Shown: positions 1 to 7,680 of the stretch, in pieces
Layout of the letters: every line of letters begins with the position of its first letter
Position numbering within the stretch: position 1 is the stretch's first letter
Assembly (NCBI GenBank): GCA_030530525.1
Contig: JAUMUT010000019.1
Span: 1-39,312 of the forward strand
Direction of reading: 5' to 3'
Source of the DNA: Capnocytophaga sp.
GTDB lineage: Bacteria > Bacteroidota > Bacteroidia > Flavobacteriales > Flavobacteriaceae
Length of the DNA: 39,312 nt
Made by a program: the position numbers and the translations under genes
Notes under the pieces: generated by a model
What the model was told of the DNA's origin: nothing
Database searches by the model: none
The model's input: only the letters and a program-made list of their open reading frames with translations

Positions 1-92
1 GTCCTCACTGTTTTTTGTTAGCGGGTACTTTTTATTTATAAAGTCCTCGCTGTTTTTTGTTAATAGGTACTTTTTAGTTGTAAAATCTTCAC
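1..92 (-). repeat. 42-bp tandem repeat encoding a 14-residue unit, open at window edge
   Basis: Positions 1-42 and 43-84 are near-identical 42-bp units, and 85-92 begins to resemble a third before the similarity stops. In frame they encode KKY-L-LTKNSED-type units at the end of the visible protease A. Because the period is a multiple of three, copy-number change keeps the frame. The array may continue to the left of the window. Confidence 0.85.
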
Positions 93-2493
93 TTTGTGTA
101 TTTGTAGTGGTATTCCAACAATTTAAAGTATAATTTTTTGGTAGATTTTCCCATTTCAAAGGTTTTTTATCTATCTGTATAGACTGCGTGTAGATGCTTT
201 CATTACCACAAATATCCGAAGCAATCCATTTGTATATCACTTTTGTAATATTTTGGTTAGCATCTTTTACCTCTTCTCTTAGCTTTTGTATAGTAACTGC
301 TCCGTTGCAATTGTCTGTTGCGGAAACTTCACCTTGCTGAGGTATTTGGTTACTACTTACGCTGATATCTTTTGGTAATGTACCTACGAAAGTAGGCGGC
401 GTATTATCCTCTATTTTTATATATTGGGTATAGGTCAGCGACTGATTGCATTCGTCAGACAGGGTAAAAGTTCGTTCAATGGTATATTGGTTTTCACATT
501 TTTTATCTATAAGTTGGTCTTTGTAAGTGATTTTAGGGTTACAGCCACCTTGAAAGGTAGGGAAAACCACTTCGGGTATAAGCTCTTTACATTGCAAAGT
601 TATGCTTTTCGGTGTAGTTACAAAGGCTAATTCGTCTTTTATGTTATAATCTTTTTCAATGGTGAAGCCTCCGCCGTTATTAGGGTTATAGTCCGTTAGT
701 GCAAACGCTAACCCTTGGATAACTTCTACCTTTATCACCCCTGCTGGGGCATTGATTGGGCTTGCGCCGAACCTCTTTTTACCGATCTGGATATTAGGTA
801 AAGTAACTTCTTGGCTACCATCGTTTTCTGTGGATTCGGACAATATATAAGGGAAAGTCTCTCCAAAATCTTCCGATAGTAAGATACGCACTTTACTATG
901 CTCATCAAAAATAGTTTTATCTACCTTCCAAGTAAGTTGTACCTTTTCGCCTCCTTTGTATGCTTTCTTTTTAAGACGTTCCAAAGCAAATGGAATACCT
1001 TCTTTTATGGTAACTTTGGTTTCCATTAGGTCATATTGGGTAATGTAGTTGTGGGCAGAATTGGGTTGTGAGTCGTTGGCACTAATCCAAAAGGTAAAGG
1101 TGCCTGTGTTTTGAGTAGATAGCCAACTATTATGTTCTATGGTTCCTGTTTCCTTACGGTATTCGCGTTGAAAGGTAACGGGGTTTTTGGTAGAAGGTTT
1201 GTATATCATATATTGTGTGATGGAATAGCTACTTCCTTTGCGAGGGTCGTGCTGATTGGCAGTGTAATAGAGTGTGTTGCTATCGGGGTCTGTGGCAGAT
1301 ACATAAAACTGAAAGAAAGTATTTTCAGGAATGATGTATTCAGGTTGTATTTGAGAGTCATCAATACGTGGAGGTTGGGAGTTTAGAGGTATCCCAAAGG
1401 GGATATTAGCAAAAGAGCTATCGCCTACTACATTTGTTCGTTCCTTATCGGTATAATAAGGTATTCCTGCGAGTATTTTTCGTATGGTTTCAATACTAGA
1501 AAGTGAGAAGAAATTACGAGGTGTTCCGTAGCTCATTACCGATGTACCTGTGTAATATTCTGTTTTGTCGCTACTTGGGTCAGAAGTAGGTCCTGAAAAA
1601 GTATGTATAGCACCAAACATATGCCCTAACTCGTGGGCGATAGTTTCTTTGATTGGGCGCGCAAATGCACCTGCTTTTAAGGTTGTATAAGCGGCATTGA
1701 CATATGCAAGTCCTCGAAGCCCAGCAGAAGTAGAGAAAGATACACATATCCCTACATCGTAGCTGGTTTCGCCTATGGTTTCGTTTAGGTATTGAGTATG
1801 ATTATCTACGGCATAGTATGCATTTCTTTTAGTAAAATTATCTTTACTTGGGTCTGTAATAATTAATCGGTCGTCTTTGACTACCTCAAACCGTACGCCA
1901 ATATCTCTGGTATATACTTCATTGAGGAAAAGCTCTGTATTAGCCCAAAACGTATATACTTTATTAATATCTTTGTTGATAATAGAATGAGTATAGGTAC
2001 TATTGGTAATAGTCATAGCTAACCGATACACTCTAAGCACGTTAGTATTTTCTATTTTAGGTGTGTTGGCATCTCTTTGTGTAATAGATGAAACTTTTTG
2101 TAGCATAGGAAGATCTTCCAAATGGGTATCTTTGGTATCGCATTTGCCTTCCTCTTCTTTTATAAATAGGAGTTTTTTCTTGATGGAGGTTATCTCATAC
2201 GAAATAGTTCCGTAGCTATACGTACCCGAAACGTTAAGCCCACTGATGGAAAGCGTGGCTACCAATTGGTTTTGGTAATAGCCTACAAAACTACGAATAC
2301 CTTCCGAAGCCATTGAGGTGCTTCGTTCGTGCCATTCCAATGGAATAGGAGAGGAGTTAGGCACAGGCATTGCCCAAGTGAATGGGGCTGCTTGCGAGAA
2401 AATCTCTTGGATTTGCTTGGTGCTTACTTGCGAATAACTTACAGAGGTTACTATAAGGAAAAACGCAGTTAGATAAAAACGAATAAACTTCAT
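1..2493 (-). CDS. Secreted reprolysin-like metalloprotease A (C-terminus beyond window)
   Basis: This open frame runs without a stop from the ATG at 2493 to the left edge, giving at least 831 residues. A signal peptide ending near 'SYSQ' (about residue 22) leads to a pro-region. A metzincin zinc site HELGHMFGAIH follows at residues 287-297, with Glu288 as general base and three His ligands. The Met-turn is SVMSYG (Met320). The rest is a long extracellular part with a Ca-type aspartate motif (SATDPDSN), a fibronectin-like stretch and a HYR-like domain with paired cysteines (GGC, SDEC, DNC, DICG). The last visible residues are a 14-residue tandem repeat. The family is the M12B/reprolysin-like proteases of Bacteroidota, usually exported by T9SS; the sorting domain would lie beyond the edge. 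It is a diverged tandem paralogue of the next gene. The role, breakdown of host or environmental protein, is inferred. Confidence 0.88.
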   Translation of the reverse strand, partial: MKFIRFYLTAFFLIVTSVSYSQVSTKQIQEIFSQAAPFTWAMPVPNSSPIPLEWHERSTSMASEGIRSFVGYYQNQLVATLSISGLNVSGTYSYGTISYEITSIKKKLLFIKEEEGKCDTKDTHLEDLPMLQKVSSITQRDANTPKIENTNVLRVYRLAMTITNSTYTHSIINKDINKVYTFWANTELFLNEVYTRDIGVRFEVVKDDRLIITDPSKDNFTKRNAYYAVDNHTQYLNETIGETSYDVGICVSFSTSAGLRGLAYVNAAYTTLKAGAFARPIKETIAHELGHMFGAIHTFSGPTSDPSSDKTEYYTGTSVMSYGTPRNFFSLSSIETIRKILAGIPYYTDKERTNVVGDSSFANIPFGIPLNSQPPRIDDSQIQPEYIIPENTFFQFYVSATDPDSNTLYYTANQHDPRKGSSYSITQYMIYKPSTKNPVTFQREYRKETGTIEHNSWLSTQNTGTFTFWISANDSQPNSAHNYITQYDLMETKVTIKEGIPFALERLKKKAYKGGEKVQLTWKVDKTIFDEHSKVRILLSEDFGETFPYILSESTENDGSQEVTLPNIQIGKKRFGASPINAPAGVIKVEVIQGLAFALTDYNPNNGGGFTIEKDYNIKDELAFVTTPKSITLQCKELIPEVVFPTFQGGCNPKITYKDQLIDKKCENQYTIERTFTLSDECNQSLTYTQYIKIEDNTPPTFVGTLPKDISVSSNQIPQQGEVSATDNCNGAVTIQKLREEVKDANQNITKVIYKWIASDICGNESIYTQSIQIDKKPLKWENLPKNYTLNCWNTTTNTQSEDFTTKKYLLTKNSEDFINKKYPLTKNSED

Positions 2494-2529
2494 ATCAAAT
2501 ATATTTTTTAAAGGGTTAGTATTATAAAA

Positions 2530-2569
2530 AGGTTAAAGAAGCTCATTGAATAATGAGGTTCTTTAACCT
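2530..2569 (-). terminator. Strong hairpin with T-tract between the two protease genes
   Basis: The two 18-nt arms (2530-2547 and 2552-2569) are complementary except for one pair, with a 4-nt loop. On the minus strand a run of five T follows. The hairpin lies about 113 nt after the stop of protease B, so it fits a terminator for that gene. It also sits just downstream of the putative -7 box at 2575-2582, so it could act at the start of the protease A transcript (see findings). Confidence 0.7.
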
Positions 2570-2574
2570 AAGTG

Positions 2575-2582
2575 CAAAGTTA
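2575..2582 (-). promoter_or_regulatory. Putative promoter -7 box for protease A
   Basis: The minus strand reads TAACTTTG followed by CAC, matching the Bacteroidota -7 consensus TAnnTTTG. Initiation would fall near 2568, giving a leader of about 75 nt that contains the 18-bp hairpin. No clear -33 TTG is visible. A second match, TATATTTG at 2496-2503, is too close to the ATG to be convincing. Confidence 0.5.
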
Positions 2583-2682
2583 CGAATAATCTACGGTTAT
2601 TTAAAGAAGAGTAAAAATGTTTTTTTATTTATGGCTATAAACTAAATAAAAAAGTGGTTAGATATTGGTAACAAAAGGAGTA

Positions 2683-5600
2683 TCATTTTATGAAAAGAAA
2701 TCCTTTTCGTACTTGTTGTCCCTCAGCATTTTGGTATTGGAGAATGTAGAAATATGTTCCAGCCTCCAATAATTTTCCTCTACTAAGTACGCCTTGCACG
2801 TTAGAACGGCCTTGGAATATATCGCCATTCTCTTGATAATGTTCGGAATAATAAACTAATAGCCCCAGTTGGTTAAAAATCTGAACTTGTAGGGGCGAGA
2901 TAACTCCCTGAGCTTCTATTTTGAAATAATTCCCTGAACTTGTTTCGGTGGAAATGCCATTGTAAATGATAGGTTCGGTTAGTTTAGTAGTTCCTTGTTC
3001 TTCTTTCTTCGGAATAATGGTAATAGTTTGTGTATGAGTAGCCTTATTACCGCATTCGTCTGTTGCTGTCCATTGGTAAATGATAGAGTTTTTCTGTTGA
3101 GTTTCCGTAGGCGATACTTTGCCTAAGGTAGAACAATTATCCGTAGCGGATAGTATAGTGCCCTCAGGTATAGCTTCTCCTTCATTGATGGTAATATCTT
3201 CGGGTAATATTCCTAAAAAAACAGGTTTTTCCTTGTCTTCTACCTTTATTATTTGTTTATGTATAATAGAAGAACACCCATCGGAAGCAGTATAAATTCT
3301 TTCAATACTATATTGGTTGGCACAGATATTATTGCTAATGTTATCTTTTGTTATAACGCTAACCTTACCACAACCTCCTTGCGTTTGCACCTCAATAGGT
3401 TTTGGCAAATGTTTAGAGCAAGAAATAGTAATATTTTTAGGTAAAGAACTTTCTATAAAGGAAAAAGGTTCTTTCTTCGGAATAATGGTGATAGTTTGGG
3501 TATGTATAGCCTTATTACCGCATTCGTCTGTTGCTGTCCATTGGTAAATGATAGTGTTTTTCTGTTGAGTTTTCGTAGGCGATACTTTGCCTAAGGTAGA
3601 ACAATTATCCGTAGCGGATAGTATAGCGCCCTCAGGTATAGCTTCTCCTTCATTGATGGTAATATCTTCGGGTAATTTTCCTAAAAACACAGGTTTTTCC
3701 TTGTCTTCTACCTTTATTATTTGTTTATGTATAATAGAAGAACACCCATCGGAAGCAGTATAAATTCTTTCAATACTATATTGGTTGGCACAGATATTAT
3801 TGCTAATGTTATCTTTTGTTATAACGCTAATCTTACCACAACCTCCTTGTGTTTGCACCTCAATAGGTTTTGGCAAATGTTTAGTGCAAGAAATAGTAAT
3901 ATTTTTAGGTAAAGAACTTTCTATAAAGGAAAAAGGTTGGTTAGAGGCTTCTTTTTCGTAATAAATGAATTGTTGTGCAATTGCTGAGTGGTTACAATCA
4001 TCGGTAGCTATCCATTGGCGTAATAGATAGGTAATGTGGTCTTCCTCTTTAAAGGTTACTTTGGCTGTTTTATTAGTACTACACTGAGGACTATTGGCAG
4101 TAACGTCAGGAACTTGCGGAACAGCATTCTTTTTAACCGTGATAGTAGGCTCTGGTAGGTTATTAAAGATAATATCAGAGCCTTGCATATCCAACAAATA
4201 AGGTTTATCGGTGCTAATAGCATAGGCGATATGGTCTATTACTTCTATTTTGAAGATACCTTCTATATAACGCGTTCCTCCGTTCCATCCTTTGGCTTGT
4301 ACAGGGAATATAACCTTAGCCTTTCCGCTATTAGGTATGCCATCGGCTAATACATATTTATAGGTTTTGCCATAATCATCAGAGAAAAGAATACGCACTT
4401 TGCTTTCCTTCCCAAAGATGTTGGTATCCACATTCCAAAGGAGGGTTATTTCTTCGCCTTGCTTATACTTTCTTGCACTACTTTTTCCTGTTACATTCGT
4501 AATTCTAAAAGGGGTACCGCTTGTTATATTTACTTTGGTTTCATATACATCATAGAGGATAGCGTGTGGTTTGCCGTTTTTATACGCTCCGACAGCTCCA
4601 TCGCTAACGCCAAGCCAGAAAGTAAAGTCGCCCGTTTCGGTTTCGTTAGTGAATTTATGAGGAATCTCTTCCCATTCGTTGGTATTTTTATCTTTTCTGT
4701 AAGGGCGATAGAACTCCATATGCGGGTTAGTAGTAGGACGATAAGAAGGGAAACGCGCTTTTCCTTGCTGATTAATATCCGCTTGATGTGCCATATAGAG
4801 TAGTGGGTCGCCATCGGGGTCAGTCGCTTCTATATTAAACTGAAAATAGGTGTTGGGTGGGAGGGTGTAACTATTTTTTAGCTTATCTCGCTGAATGATA
4901 GGGGCGCGATTATCGGTAAGGATGCCATAAGGGACATTGCGCTGAGGTAATCCTACCAATTGGCTGCGTTCTCTATCCTTATAATAAGAAGCGTTTTGCT
5001 CGGTGAGTTTGCGAATAAAATGGATAGAAGGCAGTGAAAAATACGTGCCAAAAGGGTCGCCGATATAACTCATAATAGAATTACCCAAGTCGGGCTCAGT
5101 GAAAGTAGTGCCACTATCTCCTCCTACGGTGAAAGTATGCGCCGAGCCAAACAAATGCCCTAATTCGTGCAAGATGATATAAAATTGATTGTTGGCAACA
5201 CAATTTCCTTTCTTACTACCTGCTATTTGTCCTGTGTAAGCATATCCGCGATTGTCGATAAATGCAGAAAGGATTACACCAGCATCGTAAGCCTCTTCGC
5301 CTATGATAGTATTGAAGTCGTTAGTGGCTTTGCTTACCACATCATAGGCTTTTTGGTTCTTATATAATTCTTTTTCTTTGCTATTGCGGATAAGGCGAGG
5401 GTCATTTACTAACTCAAACTGACAGCCTAATTCCCTTCCGAATACTTCATTTAGCCCTGCTTCTATTCGTGCCATAAAGGCTTGGGTTTGGTTAATATCA
5501 TCATTAAAAAGCGAATGGTAATAACTATAATCAATGAGCAAAGCCAAACGAAAAATACGCAATACATTGGTGTTATAGAGTATGTTTTTTTCTTCTTTTT

Positions 5601-6048
5601 TTAGTTCAGAAACGGAAGTATTACGTGCCAAAGAAGCGGGTAGGGAAGTCGTAGAGGTAATATTTTTGCAACTATTATCGGTACAAGCACCACAATGAGA
5701 AGTTTCTTTTTCGGCAGAAATATGAAGTGTTCCATTATCAGAATGTATAGTGTATGTTTTTCCTTCGTGCCATATTTCGCCCGAAAGAATATGATCGTTA
5801 ATTGAGATACTTCCTGCAAAGCGATGATTATAGTAGGCTACAAATGTACGGAAACCTTCTTTGCTAAACGAGCTATACCTTTCATACCACGTGAAAGTAA
5901 CAGGAGTACTATTGGGAATAGCAACACGCCATTGTACAGGAGAAGATTGGGAGAAGTGCGTGATTACATCCATTACTTTTTCTTGTGCATAGACAAATGA
6001 TAAAGGAATATATGCTAATGCTATAAGATAATAACGAAATACTTTCAT
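2683..6048 (-). CDS. Secreted reprolysin-like metalloprotease B with T9SS sorting domain
   Basis: The 1121-residue protein has a signal peptide (about 1-21, ending VYAQ) and a pro-region with a cysteine cluster (about 119-127). A metzincin catalytic domain follows, with zinc site HELGHLFGSAH at 294-304 and Met-turn SIMSYIGD (Met326). Next come a DPDGDP-type calcium motif near 410-420 and fibronectin-like segments. Two HYR-like modules at about 704-860 and 860-1016 are almost identical. The C-terminal 90 residues resemble the T9SS type B / gliding-motility C-terminal domain (VQIFNQLGLLVYYSEHY... GTYFYILQY... GFLFIK). The expected path is Sec export, T9SS translocation and cell-surface anchoring or release. 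Family and export are secure; the substrate is unknown. It lies upstream of, and is paralogous to, protease A, but has its own promoter and a terminator-like hairpin after it. Confidence 0.93.
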   Translation of the reverse strand: MKVFRYYLIALAYIPLSFVYAQEKVMDVITHFSQSSPVQWRVAIPNSTPVTFTWYERYSSFSKEGFRTFVAYYNHRFAGSISINDHILSGEIWHEGKTYTIHSDNGTLHISAEKETSHCGACTDNSCKNITSTTSLPASLARNTSVSELKKEEKNILYNTNVLRIFRLALLIDYSYYHSLFNDDINQTQAFMARIEAGLNEVFGRELGCQFELVNDPRLIRNSKEKELYKNQKAYDVVSKATNDFNTIIGEEAYDAGVILSAFIDNRGYAYTGQIAGSKKGNCVANNQFYIILHELGHLFGSAHTFTVGGDSGTTFTEPDLGNSIMSYIGDPFGTYFSLPSIHFIRKLTEQNASYYKDRERSQLVGLPQRNVPYGILTDNRAPIIQRDKLKNSYTLPPNTYFQFNIEATDPDGDPLLYMAHQADINQQGKARFPSYRPTTNPHMEFYRPYRKDKNTNEWEEIPHKFTNETETGDFTFWLGVSDGAVGAYKNGKPHAILYDVYETKVNITSGTPFRITNVTGKSSARKYKQGEEITLLWNVDTNIFGKESKVRILFSDDYGKTYKYVLADGIPNSGKAKVIFPVQAKGWNGGTRYIEGIFKIEVIDHIAYAISTDKPYLLDMQGSDIIFNNLPEPTITVKKNAVPQVPDVTANSPQCSTNKTAKVTFKEEDHITYLLRQWIATDDCNHSAIAQQFIYYEKEASNQPFSFIESSLPKNITISCTKHLPKPIEVQTQGGCGKISVITKDNISNNICANQYSIERIYTASDGCSSIIHKQIIKVEDKEKPVFLGKLPEDITINEGEAIPEGAILSATDNCSTLGKVSPTKTQQKNTIIYQWTATDECGNKAIHTQTITIIPKKEPFSFIESSLPKNITISCSKHLPKPIEVQTQGGCGKVSVITKDNISNNICANQYSIERIYTASDGCSSIIHKQIIKVEDKEKPVFLGILPEDITINEGEAIPEGTILSATDNCSTLGKVSPTETQQKNSIIYQWTATDECGNKATHTQTITIIPKKEEQGTTKLTEPIIYNGISTETSSGNYFKIEAQGVISPLQVQIFNQLGLLVYYSEHYQENGDIFQGRSNVQGVLSRGKLLEAGTYFYILQYQNAEGQQVRKGFLFIK
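3001..3938 (-). repeat. 468-bp direct tandem duplication inside protease B
   Basis: Two blocks offset by exactly 468 bp (about 3001-3470 and 3469-3938) are nearly identical in DNA. They encode two copies of a 156-residue cysteine-containing HYR-like module. The protein copies differ at only seven positions, which suggests a recent duplication or gene conversion. The length is a multiple of three, so the frame is kept. Confidence 0.93.
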
Positions 6049-6073
6049 TGTAAATTACAAAAATTATCGTGTG

Positions 6074-6081
6074 CAAAGATA
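6074..6081 (-). promoter_or_regulatory. Promoter -7 box for protease B
   Basis: The minus strand reads TATCTTTGCAC, a full match to TAnnTTTG, 25 nt before the ATG at 6048. No clear -33 TTG is placed at the usual distance. Confidence 0.6.
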
Positions 6082-6229
6082 CAAAAAAATAGTTATATAT
6101 CTTTTTTTTACGATAATTTTTATTAATTATTTTAGGAATATTTTTTTAAATATATAAAATAAGGACTCTTATATGAAATATTTTGTTAAAATATATAATA
6201 ATGCTAAAAGAAAGAAGGTGTAATAAAAA

Positions 6230-6263
6230 AACATCTCCCTTAGCTATAAGCAAGAGAGATGTT
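6230..6263 (-). terminator. Terminator of the DUF6261-like gene
   Basis: The arms 6230-6241 and 6252-6263 form a 12-bp stem with one mismatch. On the minus strand the hairpin is followed by a run of T. It sits 35 nt after the stop at 6298. Confidence 0.75.
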
Positions 6264-6297
6264 ACTTAATGAATAAAATAAATTTAACTATAAATAA

Positions 6298-7056
6298 TTA
6301 TTTATCTGTACTAATATTCATTGTTTTTTTATTAGAGCTAATTTGAGCCAAACGTTTTTTATTCTCGGTCATAGTATCGGCAATAAGTTTATTAATTAAT
6401 TCTATAAAAGTAGTATTTTCCTTAGAATTATTTAATAAATAACTTGCAGATGCAAACCTGGTTAATAAACGATACAATGCCGATGCATCTTTTCGTATCT
6501 TCTTTGTATTTGTTTTGCTATTATAGGATTGGGTGGCAGACCTACTATCAATTAGTTTTTGACATTGAAGATTGTATTTTTCCAAAGATTCTACCGCTTC
6601 AGAAAGCCCCAAGGTAATAATATGTTTCTTATGACTTTCTTTGCTAAGGTCTTTTAATAGCGCACTAATAGTTTGTGTTTTCTGTCTTGCAGGCAAGGAT
6701 TGTATTCCTAAGAAGTTTTTACTAACAGAATATAAAGCAATAGCAGCTTCTTTACGATCTTCTATAACATTTTGTCGTTCATTACGGAAAGAAGTAAGTA
6801 AGAATACCACCAATTTTCCTCGTTGTTTATCTAATTGATTAATGTTGGTAGTTTCTTCATTTTGTCGGTTTTGTCTACTTGCTTCGGTAAGTTCTTCTTG
6901 GCACTTATGCAAAGCATCAATAATAGTAGGTTTAATATGCAATTTTTCTATCGTAGTATTTTCTACCATAGCTAATACTGATTTTATAAACTGAGTAAAT
7001 TCGTCGTTATTCAGTTTCTCTAATCGTACGGTGTTGATTTCTAAAAATTCTTCCAT
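6298..7056 (-). CDS. DUF6261-like hypothetical protein
   Basis: The protein has 252 residues, with no signal peptide and no membrane segment, so it is probably cytoplasmic. It looks all-helical and charged. The start, MEEFLEINTVRLEKLNNDEF, and the overall size recall the DUF6261 proteins of Bacteroidota (about 240 residues), whose function is unknown; that assignment is from memory of the family pattern. Residues 60-80 are rich in Gln/Asn/Glu, and the tail after about 220 is Lys/Asn-rich. It stands alone with its own promoter and terminator between protease B and the cytolysin-like gene. No catalytic motif was seen. Confidence 0.8.
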   Translation of the reverse strand: MEEFLEINTVRLEKLNNDEFTQFIKSVLAMVENTTIEKLHIKPTIIDALHKCQEELTEASRQNRQNEETTNINQLDKQRGKLVVFLLTSFRNERQNVIEDRKEAAIALYSVSKNFLGIQSLPARQKTQTISALLKDLSKESHKKHIITLGLSEAVESLEKYNLQCQKLIDSRSATQSYNSKTNTKKIRKDASALYRLLTRFASASYLLNNSKENTTFIELINKLIADTMTENKKRLAQISSNKKTMNISTDK

Positions 7057-7084
7057 TGTTTTGATTTATATTAAATTAATGCGA

Positions 7085-7114
7085 CAAAGATACTACTATT
7101 TTTAAATAAAGCAA
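7085..7114 (-). promoter_or_regulatory. Promoter of the DUF6261-like gene
   Basis: On the minus strand a TTG (7112-7114) is followed after 19 nt by TATCTTTG (7085-7092), matching the Bacteroidota pattern TTG-N~19-TAnnTTTG. The ATG is 28 nt further on. Confidence 0.7.
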
Positions 7115-7417
7115 AATAATTAGGAATAATTTATCTATTTTTTAGTATTTTATCTTGTAAAGTATTGTTAAAAAACCTTGTAGGGATATATATTACTATA
7201 TATTTCCCTCTTGTAGGGGAAGGACGGGATATATTATAATAACAAGAGTCAGATATAATAAAATAAGAAAATCTATTCCTTTCTTAAAATCGCTTCCTTA
7301 TCCCCCTACGAAGGTGGATTTTGAAAAATAAACTTTCTCCGCTCCTTTTTGAAGAGAGAATTAAATTTCTTATATAAGTAAAAAAAGTTTTTCAAAATAG
7401 GAACATTTTATAATTTC

Positions 7418-7449
7418 TTGACAATAAAATATAATATATTATATATTTG
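7418..7449 (+). promoter_or_regulatory. Promoter-like sequence with no gene downstream
   Basis: TTG (7418-7420) is followed after 21 nt by TATATTTG (7442-7449), a good match to the Bacteroidota promoter. It points towards 7450-7680, where no credible coding frame is seen and where the 3' end of the minus-strand cytolysin-like gene is approached. It may drive a small RNA, or be chance in A/T-rich DNA. Confidence 0.3.
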
Positions 7450-7601
7450 TTCTTTATTACTTTTCCCTTTCCAATAGGAGATAGGGGGAGGTTCTATAAA
7501 GAAGACATTTACTTATATTGAACTCACATTATAATAATAGAGAAACTATTATAATAATAATAAAATATATAAAAAAGAAGTATTATACCTATAAAATAAA
7601 A

Positions 7602-7627
7602 AGGCTACCTGAAAACTCAGGTAGCCT
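7602..7627 (-). terminator. Terminator of the cytolysin-like gene
   Basis: A perfect 11-bp stem (7602-7612 with 7617-7627) has a 4-nt loop. On the minus strand it is followed by a T-rich run (7590-7601). It begins 54 nt after the stop at 7681. Confidence 0.85.
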
Positions 7628-7680
7628 ACTACATAATTTAGAATACTTTATGAAGTTTAACTTAAATAATAAAAAAAATT

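Larger units (their letters stand above)
7057..7680. other. 624-bp intergenic region without a supported gene
   Basis: I see no convincing coding frame here; a short plus-strand frame from 7518 is low-complexity Ile/Lys/Tyr-rich and overlaps the end of the cytolysin-like gene. The region holds the DUF6261 promoter at its left end and several short G/C-tract segments (around 7175-7225, 7290-7316 and 7462-7493). It also holds an isolated plus-strand promoter-like sequence and the terminator of the minus-strand cytolysin-like gene. The remainder is A/T-rich. Confidence 0.7.

Noticed and set aside
3253..3912. Two near-identical 63-residue plus-strand frames (3253-3444 and 3721-3912).
   Set aside because: They are antisense shadows of the duplicated modules in protease B; their similarity reflects the 468-bp duplication, not a gene family.
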